From a virus, in the IMG/VR virus record IMGVR_UViG_3300009430_000004, positions 154,089 through 218,088 of that record: a DNA stretch of 64,000 nucleotides, one strand, 5' to 3'. Numbering within the stretch: the stretch's first letter is position 1; the number at the start of each line of letters is the position of its first letter. The position numbers were made by a program, and so were the translations under genes. Under the pieces are notes generated by a model, which was not told the DNA's origin, searched no databases, and worked only from the letters and a program-made list of their open reading frames with translations. This document shows, one piece after another, positions 1 through 9,695 of this stretch.

Positions 1-562
1 CAACACCAGCTTTACTACTGTCAATCCATGTTTTTCCACCTATCTGAAGGGACTCCTCCCACCCAGAGTTTGGGAAAATTAATGCACCATCAGCGTCTAG
101 GGTATCCCCTGATTTACTAAGTTTTCTAGCTGGGTCAAAATTATTATTTGACCATAATCTAGACCATGCTTTCCAATCTGTCCCAGTTGAATACCCACCT
201 CTAACCCAAGTATCAGAATTACCAGATGAATGTGATATATACATCTGTCCGATAAAATCACTTGAGCCTACATGAGTACCATATACTACAAGAACACCCC
301 ATTGATAACACCCAGCAGGGTAGTTAGAGTTTCCTCCACCATAAATATTGTCTATACTATATATACCAGGGGTTGTCAAGCTATTCCAATCGCCGACAAA
401 TTTCCCCATAGCTCGAAGCATACTAGATACTTCAAATCCATCGAGCAGGTCAGCATTTATGCCAGACCCATGCCCATGGACTAATTTTATTAAGTCAAGA
501 AGATTTCCATGGTGGGCTGTTATATACCCACCAGTTTTACTTCCACCTCTATTACTTGCCAT
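1..562 (-). CDS. Tail fibre protein, pyocin-knob-like (partial, C-terminus beyond window)
   Basis: The gene starts at 562 behind an AAAGGAG site and runs off the left edge, so about 187 residues are seen. The text contains NADLLDGFEVSSMLR followed by GDWNSLTTPGIYSID and a Trp-rich stretch (TDWKAWSRLW). This is the same order of repeat (DADTxDGxHASQF type) and knob module found in the 1261-residue fibre at 3648-7433. It is therefore read as a host-receptor-binding tail fibre or a fibre tip paralogue. An AACA-N6-TAA late promoter overlaps the stop codon of the upstream neighbour (600-612). Family assignment is by motif resemblance only. Confidence 0.75.
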   Translation of the reverse strand, partial: MASNRGGSKTGGYITAHHGNLLDLIKLVHGHGSGINADLLDGFEVSSMLRAMGKFVGDWNSLTTPGIYSIDNIYGGGNSNYPAGCYQWGVLVVYGTHVGSSDFIGQMYISHSSGNSDTWVRGGYSTGTDWKAWSRLWSNNNFDPARKLSKSGDTLDADGALIFPNSGWEESLQIGGKTWIDSSKAGV

Positions 563-599
563 GATTATTCAACTCCTTTCATAAATAGTAAGGATTCTA

Positions 600-3500
600 T
601 TAAGTTAATGTTGAAACCTCTACAATTCTATTTTGAGGTTGCACCAATCTATTAGTAAATTTAGCCCTGTTCTTAAATAAGTTATCAAGTTCTGTATCTG
701 TCATACCCCTCTTACAAACAATCAAATCACGAAAGAATGAGTTACATGGAGTTGTCGGACTATTCTCACTATCCCATCCCCAACCCCCTAGGTTTAAATC
801 GTAACCAAACTTAGTTACATAACCATTAGGAGCCATGGAATATCCCGAAATAACTCTTGTGTATACACCCTCTGTGTATGACCATTCTTTTATTGTCAAA
901 GTTGAGCCTGATTTAACAAGACTAATCATTCTTGGATTATTATAATATTTAGCTGGGTCTATATCTGTTGGTGAAGCTTCAGAAATCTTATTTACCTGAT
1001 GAGTTTTCCCCCACCAAATGTAGTTACCACCAACAGTGTTATCTCCACACCCCAAGGAATCTAAATTAAAACTACCAAACTTATCATCTGATGTACCAAC
1101 AGGTATCTTGAAATAAACTATCGACCAATCACCATTCCAATTTAAACCTAAGTCTCGATGAAGATTAAAGGCTAATAATGATCTTTCTCGGATTCCATCA
1201 ACAAATGGTGTGATAAAAGGTCGTTTTTCCCATTGTACTCCACTAACATAGATAAGCCCTTTATCAGGAGAATATCCCCATACTAATGCATCAGCCGCTA
1301 TACCCCAGTCACAACTGTCAAAGAACTTTGTTGTTAGAGATATCCTATGCCAAATATCATCCTCTATCAAATGAGCATTGTACTTATCACTTGAAGAAAC
1401 CCATGTAGCCCAGTCGGTTTTTAAAATAGCAAATGAATAAGGATTAATTCCTGCTTTATTTATTACTTTAACATATGCTGATGAAGTGATATAATCACCT
1501 ATATTACCACTGAAAGCACCATTATAGACACCTTCCCATCCATGCCACTGTTCACTATCACCAGTCTTTTCAAATTCCCATGTTGTTGGACCTATATACG
1601 GTCTTATTGTATTCTTTCGTATAATCCCTCTAACTGTCCAGGGGTCGGTATGTCCACCAACAGTAGCCCATAGGTTCTCTGTTCTTCCACCAACCCATGC
1701 ATACCCATCTTCAAATACTACATTTTCCTCTATTGCTGCTTTAAATTGTCCAGTTGTATCCTTAGTATTAATACTAAGAGGGAAATATACAGCGTCAGAA
1801 GGTATATATGGAGGTAGTTCTTTTACCTTCGTTCTTAATTCACCAGTGCTAGTTATAGGCATCATGCTACCAGTTAGACTTTGGATTTCACTCAGAGTTA
1901 AACATCTGTTATACACATGCATATCCCTAACACTACAATTAGATTTTTCATTGAAGTAAATTTTATTAGCTGAGAATTCTATTGGAATTTCAGCGGTCAT
2001 ATATAATACTTGTGGTGCTGAAGTTAATGGTGTTCCATCAACTAAACCGAATGCTCCTGCCAATCCACCATCTATATACCACATTTCAACTAGATTCCAT
2101 CCTTTAACTAATGGTATATCTACAACGGGGTTTGACGGCACATTCCAACCACCAACCCAAACTACTGGTCCATTATTAATTCTCATAGCACCCCAGTCAT
2201 CAGCAATATATTTATGCTGAACTGTTACTGCTTCTGAGCAATACACAAATGTTCTCCATACAATCCCAGCATTATACTGAGATATATTCATATTAAAATC
2301 AGGGGTATCATCATCTAAATCCTTAAATGATGGGTCAGTGTATTCACTTATTTCATACCCTCCCCTGCCGATACCAACCCCTTTTACTGTATATCGAGTC
2401 CATTTATTTTTATACTCAGTTGTTTCTAGACCATTCTTATAAATTTTAAACTCATTGCCTGTCTTTGTTAGAATAAGTTTATTGAACTTATTGTCAAGGA
2501 TATGCTTCTTCTCTGACACTAAGGTGAAATCACCATAGAAATCAAATCTTGATGTTATTTCTAGCTTAGCATCTCCTCGTTCACCATTTATTCTAGCTGT
2601 CGGACAATTTCTTTTCTCAAGTTGTATATCAGCGAAATCAACGGTTGTATGTGAAAGCTGACTATTCATGAATACCCCACTGAATCGTCTATGAGGACCT
2701 TCAACGAACGTATATGGGGCATATGCCTGTTTCCACCCATCTTCTAGATCCTCAGTATAAATTGGGAGGGTACAACGCCAAGCCCCATTATCAAGGAACC
2801 ACCACCCTATAGAAAATGGTATACCATTCCCCTTGATAACTTTAAATTTGAATGACCAAACCCATGTTTCACCAGTATTATATGTGATTTCTGGTCCTTC
2901 ATATGATATGGGCCAATCTCCTCCATTACCGTCTTTTCTAATACACCTAATTCCATTTCCATAAGGTGTTTTGATGTATTCATGAAAAGTCTGACCATCT
3001 CCAGTACCAACAACCCAATTTTTATATCCATTAGAAAAATTCCCATTTTCAATGTAATTCTTACTAGCCTCATGAATGGAAATAAAATCCTGTCCCAATG
3101 GGAATACACAGTTTGTAGCTTTTACATTAGGGTTATCTAGCATTATATAATTGATATCCCTAAATTCGATTTTATAACTCTCCCAACGACCAAAATCCTC
3201 TATTTGAAACCACGCTCTCAAGGAATGTACAAAGTCACTAGGTAATGTAAATTTAATAGCGAAATCCACCCACTGACCATTAATATCTCCAGTTCTCCAA
3301 GTTTTAGCGATTACCCATCTATGAGGATTGGGTTCTACACTCATATAGTGGAATCCTATACTGGTCAAGGATTCATCATCTGGTGTTTTCCAGCATTTTA
3401 TTTTTCCAGTTATCAGAAATGTTGAACCATCATAATCATAGTAATCTGTGAATGTTGGTCCATGTACATCTCTTGTACTTGTAATAACTTTATCTATATA

Positions 3501-3635
3501 ATATTCTGTAAGTCTATCGTGACAATTCCCATCAAACGGGAAATGGTGTATTAAACCATTTGTTACAAGGGGAAGTCGTTCTTCGACTTCCCCAGCAATT
3601 AATAAATCTCCATCCTTAAAACGCCCTGCAATCAT
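600..3635 (-). CDS. Large tail adhesin with concanavalin/LamG-like domains
   Basis: 1011 residues, start at 3635 with a strong AAGGAGGG site. The protein is rich in Trp, Gly, Asn and aromatic residues. It shows two or more jelly-roll lectin-like openings: GLIHHFPFDGNCHDR near residue 28, and DAVYFPLSINTKDTTGQF around residue 620. Phrases such as NGNFSNGYKNWVVG are typical of carbohydrate-binding beta-sandwiches. It is probably a virion adhesin that recognises cell-surface glycan. It lies 12 bases after the 1261-residue fibre gene and so is almost certainly co-transcribed with it from the late promoter at 7462-7474. No enzymatic motif was recognised. Confidence 0.72.
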   Translation of the reverse strand: MIAGRFKDGDLLIAGEVEERLPLVTNGLIHHFPFDGNCHDRLTEYYIDKVITSTRDVHGPTFTDYYDYDGSTFLITGKIKCWKTPDDESLTSIGFHYMSVEPNPHRWVIAKTWRTGDINGQWVDFAIKFTLPSDFVHSLRAWFQIEDFGRWESYKIEFRDINYIMLDNPNVKATNCVFPLGQDFISIHEASKNYIENGNFSNGYKNWVVGTGDGQTFHEYIKTPYGNGIRCIRKDGNGGDWPISYEGPEITYNTGETWVWSFKFKVIKGNGIPFSIGWWFLDNGAWRCTLPIYTEDLEDGWKQAYAPYTFVEGPHRRFSGVFMNSQLSHTTVDFADIQLEKRNCPTARINGERGDAKLEITSRFDFYGDFTLVSEKKHILDNKFNKLILTKTGNEFKIYKNGLETTEYKNKWTRYTVKGVGIGRGGYEISEYTDPSFKDLDDDTPDFNMNISQYNAGIVWRTFVYCSEAVTVQHKYIADDWGAMRINNGPVVWVGGWNVPSNPVVDIPLVKGWNLVEMWYIDGGLAGAFGLVDGTPLTSAPQVLYMTAEIPIEFSANKIYFNEKSNCSVRDMHVYNRCLTLSEIQSLTGSMMPITSTGELRTKVKELPPYIPSDAVYFPLSINTKDTTGQFKAAIEENVVFEDGYAWVGGRTENLWATVGGHTDPWTVRGIIRKNTIRPYIGPTTWEFEKTGDSEQWHGWEGVYNGAFSGNIGDYITSSAYVKVINKAGINPYSFAILKTDWATWVSSSDKYNAHLIEDDIWHRISLTTKFFDSCDWGIAADALVWGYSPDKGLIYVSGVQWEKRPFITPFVDGIRERSLLAFNLHRDLGLNWNGDWSIVYFKIPVGTSDDKFGSFNLDSLGCGDNTVGGNYIWWGKTHQVNKISEASPTDIDPAKYYNNPRMISLVKSGSTLTIKEWSYTEGVYTRVISGYSMAPNGYVTKFGYDLNLGGWGWDSENSPTTPCNSFFRDLIVCKRGMTDTELDNLFKNRAKFTNRLVQPQNRIVEVSTLT

Positions 3636-3647
3636 ATATATCCCTCC

Positions 3648-6600
3648 TTAAATGAATACAATGTCTAATGCATTTTCTGAGGAATTGTGTCTTAGCTCTA
3701 TTTTGTTATTAATAGCTATAACACCTGCACTTAATCTATTATTGGTTACATTATCAGCATCACTTCTTAGGAATTGACTAGCATGTAAACCATCTACTGT
3801 ATCTGAGTTACCGCCATTAGCTGGTAATGTAGTCGGAATATCTTCCATTCTAGCAACCCTTTTCCAAGCTTCCCAAGTACCAGATTCTTTATTTCTAAAC
3901 CACATATTACCAGACCTCCACGATATTGCAATCTGTGTTGCCCATTGATGTTGAGGTCCACTAAATTGATTATGGATTACAGATTTATCTGATTCACCAT
4001 CTTCTGTTGGCACATTTACATCACAATGATAGAACCCACTATGATCTAATGTATTGGCATCTCGAGATGTTATATGAGATAATGCTAAGTTAGAAACATG
4101 ATAACCATCAATGGTATCTGCATTACCTCCATTAGCTGGTAATGTAGTAGGAAGATCCTGCATTGTAGCCATCCTAGTCCATGGTTGCCAATCATCATCC
4201 CATCCACCTCTGAAGTAAATATCCTTGTTTTGATGAGACATATACATCTGATTTACGGCATTTCCAGCACTTTTAAGACCCTTGAATACAACAAGAGTAC
4301 CATATTGATATGCATTAGCTGGAGGTGTATTTACACAACCAGTAAATTCAGAAATCGTATACATGCCAGGCTTTCTTAATGTATTAAAATCGCCTTTAAA
4401 TATAGTGCCATCACCAACAGCTCTCATGAAATCTTCAGACTCAATTCCGTCAAACTTATCAGCATCAAGCCCTGAACCAGCACCGTCATTACCTGAGTTC
4501 CAATTAGTTACCCATGGACACCATGTACCGTGAGTCTTTTCTCTTATATACATTGTATTACCATTGTTAGTCGTTGAAAATGCTAATTGTGTAACATAAT
4601 CTTTATCGGCTGAACATATTACCAAAATCTTATGCCAGTCGAGTCCTGCAACACCATATGCAGGATTTGGTACATCATACCATCCATTATCTAACAACGT
4701 ATTTAAATCATAACCTGCTGGTAATCTTTTTGCACCATTACCTAAGCCATATCCAGAAGGTGCGAAGTAGTCACGAATGTTTTTACCACTCATTATTATA
4801 TCTTTAAGAGTCATTGTACCAACAGGTGACATTCGGGCCCCTTCATGCCAACCGTTTCCATCGTCCCATCCCCATGTAAAGTAATCTTGGTTTTCAATTC
4901 CATCATCACTTATACCAAATCTCATTTCTGAGAAATTGTTATTCTCAATGTGCTTAATATATCCAGGGTCATTTGCTTGTGATGGGAAGTAAATTATTGA
5001 GTCTGTTCCTTGTTTACTAACAATCAAGGTTTTACTAACTGTCATATTACCAGCAGTTGTAGTATCGGTATCTGACCTCATAAACTGAGATGCGTGAATT
5101 CCATCCACTGTATCTGCGTCAATATTTGAGTTGTGACCAGTATTAAGGTCAGTTAAATCAAAAATCGTTGAAGCCGCTATATGCCAAACTAGATGTGCTC
5201 CTGCTGTTGGTGCAGGTCCCCCGTCAACTGCTAGGAAACCACCATCATTAAATATACCAGTTTCACCGCAAATATGGACCCTAATATACGTCTCCCACTT
5301 ACCAGTACCAACATTAGTTGATAACCAATAGTGTAATGTATTATCACCACTATCGTTAGAATAATAATTCAGATGATAACCCACTGGAAGTTTTGCTTTA
5401 AAAACCATTATGAATACGCCATTAATTCTACTATAGAAACGCTGAACCACACCTCCATAATGAGGGGATGTTGGGTTACCATTATGTCTAATTTCTAATA
5501 CTTTTTTGGTCTTATTTGGAGCAGTATTCATATCAATTCTATTTATTGCAACACCATCACTACCTGCTGAGTTATTATAAATAAAATATCCATTTAAACC
5601 ACTAGCAAATTCTTCATCTAATAATAGTTTTTTACCTTGTCTAACAGCATATGCTATAGGATTGATTGCACCCATGCCGTTATTACCAAGTATAACTTGC
5701 AGAAGTTTATATCCCTCTGAGTTAAAACTATTAGCATCAAGAGGTCCTTCAACTGTTAAATAGTTATTGATGGTGTCACCATTTTTATTAACAGCATCAG
5801 TTATTCCAATATCAGCTATTGTGGATGGATTGTCAGCGGAAGTCACTCTACCTTTACCATCAACAGTCACTCTCTTATATGTGCCAGGATTAACACCAGT
5901 ATTTTCTAATGTTAACTCAAGATAAGCTTCACTTTCACCGAGAGTTGCAGTTCCAGTAGCATCACCATAGATACTTAATCCATGGGTATGTGTTTTCATT
6001 GATCTAAGATTTAATTCATTGGCAAGCCCATCAATTGTAGAAATTGAGGGTCTTCCGTAGTTTATATAATCTCCTGGACGAAGAGTATGTCCAGTACATA
6101 ATTTAAGAGTTCCTTCTTCAGCATTTCTAACTGCTATCAATAGATGATTGGAGTCTAAACCTCCAACAACCATGGTTGAATAGTCAGCTACAAAAAGGGT
6201 TACATCAGAAGCATTACCACCAGGAGTATGCTTAGCATATAATGCTATCCAACCACCCGCAGGTCCACTCATTAAAATACCACCATCATCTACAGTTACA
6301 GGTGGACACCCAGCTAATCCTGCAATAACAGTACCAACTGGAGGCATAAAAATATCTATATATGCCGATACATTATTTTCTTTATCCATCGGTATAACTA
6401 TAAATCTATTTGTCCATTTTACTTTTGAGTTGTTCCATGATATAACACCCCCACCAGTTATGGCAAAGTGTGCTTGCATGTAGTCAACAATCTTTTGGTC
6501 TCTGGCATCAACTTCATCTTTTCTATAAGCATCGGCTATACCATAACCTGCTATAGTAGTAGGACTAGAAGCACCAGTGATACGACCTTGAGCATTGACT

Positions 6601-7433
6601 GTGAACATAGTATAGGTTCCAGGGGTAACCCCTGTGTCGGTAAGATATAATGTATTACCGTTTTTAGATAATCCTGTGCCAGGAATAATCTGACCAGCAC
6701 CACTAAATTGAACGAAATTAAGGTTTGTTACACCAACTTGAATTCCATCATCAGTAGTTAATACCCAACCAGAATCTTTATTCCAAGTACCATCTTCAAC
6801 AAATACGAACATACCTTTCTTTATAGTAGCCGTACTGTTACAATCAGTTGCTCTTTCCCAAGCACCTGCATGAGCAATCCATATACCATTTTGATTAGGT
6901 GTTGCTTGGTCTTTTACAAGAACTCTATCATTTTCATTAAGTTGTATATCATCAATTACATGAAGTCCAGCTAACGATATATCTCCTCTTGTTGCAATTC
7001 TAACAGAGTCTTTAACATCCAAACCAAGTATTACATTATCAACATAGTTCTTTGTTGCGGGATGCATAGGCTGAGTAGGGTCAGCGTGAAGTATTAAGTA
7101 TCCACGCATAGAGTCCCCGTCTTTATTAACAGGGTCATAGCCTCTTACTGTATCTGCGTCCAAACCGCTATTTAATCCATCAACTGTTTTCAATAATGCC
7201 AATATATTTGCGGCATTGAAATCAACTGCTGGAAGCTTTGTTGCCAAAGCGGCAGCTACTGTTTGAGCAAATGTTGGGTCGTTGTTAATTGAGGCGTATA
7301 AGTCCTTTAATGATATAACATTATCGAACCATTGATATCCTTTTATATCTGCTATTGTGCTAGTAACCAATCCTAACCATTCTATTATACTGACTGGTCT
7401 TTGGGGATGCATTACTAAATTTTTATCAGCCAT
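3648..7433 (-). CDS. Long tail fibre protein with tandem DxDTVDGxHASQF repeats and knob modules
   Basis: 1261 residues, start at 7433 after AAAGGAG. The N-terminus (MADKNLVMHPQRPVS, then IKGYQWFDNV) probably attaches to the virion. The middle has repeated fibre phrases: GTGLSKNGNTLYLTDTGVTPG, and VTVDGKGRVTSADNP, which echoes VNAQGRITGASSP. The C-terminal third carries at least four copies of a D-A/S-D-T-V/I-D-G-x-H-A-S-Q-F repeat. Between them are pyocin-knob-like segments (FNTLRKPGMYTISEF, ANTLDHSGFYHCDV). Such repeats are characteristic of Caudoviricetes side-tail fibres. It heads the transcription unit that includes the adhesin at 600-3635. Confidence 0.85.
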   Translation of the reverse strand: MADKNLVMHPQRPVSIIEWLGLVTSTIADIKGYQWFDNVISLKDLYASINNDPTFAQTVAAALATKLPAVDFNAANILALLKTVDGLNSGLDADTVRGYDPVNKDGDSMRGYLILHADPTQPMHPATKNYVDNVILGLDVKDSVRIATRGDISLAGLHVIDDIQLNENDRVLVKDQATPNQNGIWIAHAGAWERATDCNSTATIKKGMFVFVEDGTWNKDSGWVLTTDDGIQVGVTNLNFVQFSGAGQIIPGTGLSKNGNTLYLTDTGVTPGTYTMFTVNAQGRITGASSPTTIAGYGIADAYRKDEVDARDQKIVDYMQAHFAITGGGVISWNNSKVKWTNRFIVIPMDKENNVSAYIDIFMPPVGTVIAGLAGCPPVTVDDGGILMSGPAGGWIALYAKHTPGGNASDVTLFVADYSTMVVGGLDSNHLLIAVRNAEEGTLKLCTGHTLRPGDYINYGRPSISTIDGLANELNLRSMKTHTHGLSIYGDATGTATLGESEAYLELTLENTGVNPGTYKRVTVDGKGRVTSADNPSTIADIGITDAVNKNGDTINNYLTVEGPLDANSFNSEGYKLLQVILGNNGMGAINPIAYAVRQGKKLLLDEEFASGLNGYFIYNNSAGSDGVAINRIDMNTAPNKTKKVLEIRHNGNPTSPHYGGVVQRFYSRINGVFIMVFKAKLPVGYHLNYYSNDSGDNTLHYWLSTNVGTGKWETYIRVHICGETGIFNDGGFLAVDGGPAPTAGAHLVWHIAASTIFDLTDLNTGHNSNIDADTVDGIHASQFMRSDTDTTTAGNMTVSKTLIVSKQGTDSIIYFPSQANDPGYIKHIENNNFSEMRFGISDDGIENQDYFTWGWDDGNGWHEGARMSPVGTMTLKDIIMSGKNIRDYFAPSGYGLGNGAKRLPAGYDLNTLLDNGWYDVPNPAYGVAGLDWHKILVICSADKDYVTQLAFSTTNNGNTMYIREKTHGTWCPWVTNWNSGNDGAGSGLDADKFDGIESEDFMRAVGDGTIFKGDFNTLRKPGMYTISEFTGCVNTPPANAYQYGTLVVFKGLKSAGNAVNQMYMSHQNKDIYFRGGWDDDWQPWTRMATMQDLPTTLPANGGNADTIDGYHVSNLALSHITSRDANTLDHSGFYHCDVNVPTEDGESDKSVIHNQFSGPQHQWATQIAISWRSGNMWFRNKESGTWEAWKRVARMEDIPTTLPANGGNSDTVDGLHASQFLRSDADNVTNNRLSAGVIAINNKIELRHNSSENALDIVFI

Positions 7434-7461
7434 AAAAAATCACTCCTTTCTAGCTATTTCT

Positions 7462-7474
7462 TTATTAAATTGTT
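7462..7474 (-). promoter_or_regulatory. AACA-N6-TAA late promoter of the tail-fibre unit
   Basis: Read on the minus strand: AACA ATTTAA TAA, 29 bases before the fibre start. It matches the AR9-type late consensus AACA(N6)TW. Confidence 0.6.
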
Positions 7475-7513
7475 TTTAATAACCAAAATTATTCCGAGTT
7501 AAAGGGCAAATGT

Positions 7514-7551
7514 GGGATGTAAGCAAGCTTAAAAGCAATTGCTTACATCCC
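7514..7551. other. 13-bp stem-loop between endolysin and tail-fibre genes
   Basis: GGGATGTAAGCAA (7514-7526) pairs perfectly with its complement at 7539-7551. No T-run follows on either strand, so a classic intrinsic terminator is not shown. It may be a processing or 3'-protecting hairpin for the endolysin mRNA. Confidence 0.5.
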
Positions 7552-7563
7552 ATATTTAGCATT

Positions 7564-8352
7564 TTATAACTTTCGTATATAAGTTGCACTCACAAATCCT
7601 ATACCTGACGAAATAACTGTTGTAGGCACAGGAATTGACCACCAACCATTTTGGAGGTTCATTAATTTAACTCTAGTATTCATTTCTAATTCACAGATAA
7701 CAGGGTAATTTGTGCCCCTACCTGATCTCACATTAAGCATTTTAGCAGTTGTTACTCCATATACTTCATTTGATGGAACTGCTGCTTCAGGTAATATAGC
7801 AATTCCTAAGTGGTCAAGGATACCATAAGCAATCGCAATACCCATCTTCTGTTGTTCTGGGATAGTATCCACTATCTGTTTGTCAACATCATTGTCGATG
7901 AAGGCTCCTTCAACGATAATTGCAGTCATATCAGTTTGTCTGATTACACCGTAGTAATCTGTTTTCCCATTTGTGCTTTTTTTTGAGAATGTTGGGTTAG
8001 GTCTAAAGTTTTGACCTGTTACAGTATGAACTCTTTCAACAACTTTTTTAGCTAAATCAGTGCCTTTTCCGTAGAAAATGCTATGGATAGCCTCAGCTCC
8101 GTCTCCACCACCAGCATTGTAATGGATTGAAACAAAATAGTCAGCTCCCCATTTATTAGCCATGTCGCATCTTTCTGTAAGTCCAACATACCTATCATCG
8201 CTTCGTGTTAATCCCACTGTTAACCCATGCCGAACAAGTACCTCTTTACATTTTAGTGTTGTAACAAGATTCATGTTCTTTTCAACAAGACCATTTGCTA
8301 CAGCACCAGGTTCATTTCCACCATGTCCAGCGTCTAACCATACCTTTGGCAT
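7564..8352 (-). CDS. N-acetylmuramoyl-L-alanine amidase (Amidase_3) with SH3-like C-terminus
   Basis: 262 residues. It is predicted to cut the amide bond between N-acetylmuramic acid and L-Ala of peptidoglycan, acting as endolysin or virion lysin. The Amidase_3 fold is shown by VWLDAGHGG (zinc His10), a Glu in GLVEKNMNL, SIHYNAGGG, and the catalytic Glu in IIVEGAFIDN. The C-terminus (about 205-262) has VTTAKMLNVRSGRGTNYPV and GWWSIP, typical of a bacterial SH3 cell-wall-binding domain. Its catalytic domain is paralogous to the next gene (8450-9604), but the two differ in binding domain. It has its own late promoter at 8375-8387. No signal peptide is seen, so release probably needs a holin that was not identified here. 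Confidence 0.9.
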   Translation of the reverse strand: MPKVWLDAGHGGNEPGAVANGLVEKNMNLVTTLKCKEVLVRHGLTVGLTRSDDRYVGLTERCDMANKWGADYFVSIHYNAGGGDGAEAIHSIFYGKGTDLAKKVVERVHTVTGQNFRPNPTFSKKSTNGKTDYYGVIRQTDMTAIIVEGAFIDNDVDKQIVDTIPEQQKMGIAIAYGILDHLGIAILPEAAVPSNEVYGVTTAKMLNVRSGRGTNYPVICELEMNTRVKLMNLQNGWWSIPVPTTVISSGIGFVSATYIRKL

Positions 8353-8374
8353 ATTATCAGCCCCTTTCTTTTTA

Positions 8375-8387
8375 TTAATTTAATGTT
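8375..8387 (-). promoter_or_regulatory. AACA-N6-TAA late promoter of amidase 7564-8352
   Basis: Minus strand AACA TTAAAT TAA, ending about 23 bases before the start codon, in an intergenic gap of under 100 bases. Confidence 0.6.
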
Positions 8388-8406
8388 TGTGATATGAAAA
8401 AAATAC

Positions 8407-8444
8407 ATAAAAAATAAGGAATCGTGATATAAAACACGATTCCT
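8407..8444 (-). terminator. Intrinsic terminator after amidase 8450-9604
   Basis: Inverted repeat AGGAATCGTG/CACGATTCCT (8417-8426 with 8435-8444), followed on the minus strand by TTATTTTTTATG. Confidence 0.75.
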
Positions 8445-8449
8445 CACCT

Positions 8450-9604
8450 TTAACCTTCTACCAATACTCTGTAGGTATTTGGTCCTACAACGCTATCATC
8501 AGCAATGTGATGATTCCATTGATATTCTTTAATTTTTCCTGCTGTAAGCGGTCCGAAACATCCATCTGGATCTGCCCCAACAGCAGTTTGAACCCATCTA
8601 ACAGCCTCTCCCCTACTACCAATTCTAAGAACTGGCATCTTAGCATAGGTACTCTTTGTTAAAGCACCAACACTACCATCAACATCAAGAAGATTTCCAT
8701 TCTTGTCTGTTATTCCAAGAGCTCTTGTTAACTCTTGGTATGCTCTAACTTTACTAGAGCCACCAGGAACAGGTTTATTTAGTTCTGCAATAGCTTCATT
8801 AAGCTTTCCTAATGTCTTAGGACCTGCAACACCATCATCTTCTCCTGCACCAAGATACTTTAATTGGAATGCTTTAACAGCAGCTTCTGTTCTTGGACCA
8901 AAATCTCCATCAGCAGATAGTTGATATCCAAGTTTAACGAGCTTTAATTGCATTTCCATAACTGTTGTACTCTTATCTCCTCTTCTGAGGCAAGTTATTC
9001 CAGGGTTTGCTTTTGGCTTCTGTACAGGAATTACTGGTGCACCATTTTGAGTAGGCATTCCAGCGGCATCCAATATGCCATGAGCTATAGCAATCCCAAA
9101 TCTTTGTTGTTCTTCAACAGTATCCACTATTTTACTATCGGCACTATCAACAAATGCTCCTTCAACAATTACAGGAGGTGCATTGTTACCTCTAATAACG
9201 CCATAATAGTCAGTTCCTCTTGAATTTAATCTTGTGTAGGTTGGCTTTGGTCTAGTATTTTGTCCTAATTCGGACACGATTCTGTTAACGATACGTGATG
9301 CTAAAATATCATCTGTCATTCCGTGGAAGATACTATGGATGGCTTCCACCCCATCCCCACCACCAGCATTGTAGTGAATGGACACAAAGAAATCAGGTCC
9401 CCAAGCATTTGACAAAGCACATCTTTCATCAAGATCGAGATAAATGTCAGTTGTTCGGGACATTCCAACAATAACACCATGTCTCTCAAGTTCTACCTTA
9501 CAAGCAATTGCTGTTGTGAGATTCATGTGTTTTTCAATTAAGTTACCAGAAACGGCACCAGGATCAGAGCCACCATGACCAGGGTCTAACCATACTTTTA
9601 GCAT
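8450..9604 (-). CDS. N-acetylmuramoyl-L-alanine amidase (Amidase_3) with two peptidoglycan-binding domains
   Basis: 384 residues. The Amidase_3 domain occupies about residues 1-190: VWLDPGHGGSDPGAV, LIEKHMNL, SIHYNAGGG, VIVEGAFVDS. Then comes a PG_binding_1 repeat (TCLRRGDKSTTVMEMQLKL, LSADGDFGPRTEAAVKAFQ) and a second copy near the C-terminus (VLRIGSRGEAVRWVQ, ADPDGCFGPLTAGKIKEYQ). It cleaves the peptidoglycan stem-peptide bond, as the 7564-8352 paralogue does. Tandem lysins with different wall-binding modules suggest roles in entry versus release, or two wall states. A late promoter lies at 9635-9647 and a terminator follows. Confidence 0.92.
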   Translation of the reverse strand: MLKVWLDPGHGGSDPGAVSGNLIEKHMNLTTAIACKVELERHGVIVGMSRTTDIYLDLDERCALSNAWGPDFFVSIHYNAGGGDGVEAIHSIFHGMTDDILASRIVNRIVSELGQNTRPKPTYTRLNSRGTDYYGVIRGNNAPPVIVEGAFVDSADSKIVDTVEEQQRFGIAIAHGILDAAGMPTQNGAPVIPVQKPKANPGITCLRRGDKSTTVMEMQLKLVKLGYQLSADGDFGPRTEAAVKAFQLKYLGAGEDDGVAGPKTLGKLNEAIAELNKPVPGGSSKVRAYQELTRALGITDKNGNLLDVDGSVGALTKSTYAKMPVLRIGSRGEAVRWVQTAVGADPDGCFGPLTAGKIKEYQWNHHIADDSVVGPNTYRVLVEG

Positions 9605-9634
9605 GGGTTGTCACTCCTTCTTTGTTATAGATTC

Positions 9635-9647
9635 TTAATAGAATGTT
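9635..9647 (-). promoter_or_regulatory. AACA-N6-TAA late promoter of amidase 8450-9604
   Basis: Minus strand AACA TTCTAT TAA, about 31 bases before the start codon. Confidence 0.6.
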
Positions 9648-9659
9648 AAAAAAATAAAA

Positions 9660-9686
9660 GTTAAATGGTGATTAACACCATTTAAC
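9660..9686 (-). terminator. Intrinsic terminator after gene 9696-10184
   Basis: GTTAAATGGTG (9660-9670) pairs with 9676-9686. On the minus strand the hairpin is followed by TTTTATTTTTTT. Confidence 0.75.
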
Positions 9687-9695
9687 CTTATTTTC

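Noticed and set aside
7514-7551. Intrinsic terminator of the endolysin gene
   Set aside because: The stem is strong, but no T-run follows on the minus strand; kept only as a stem-loop.
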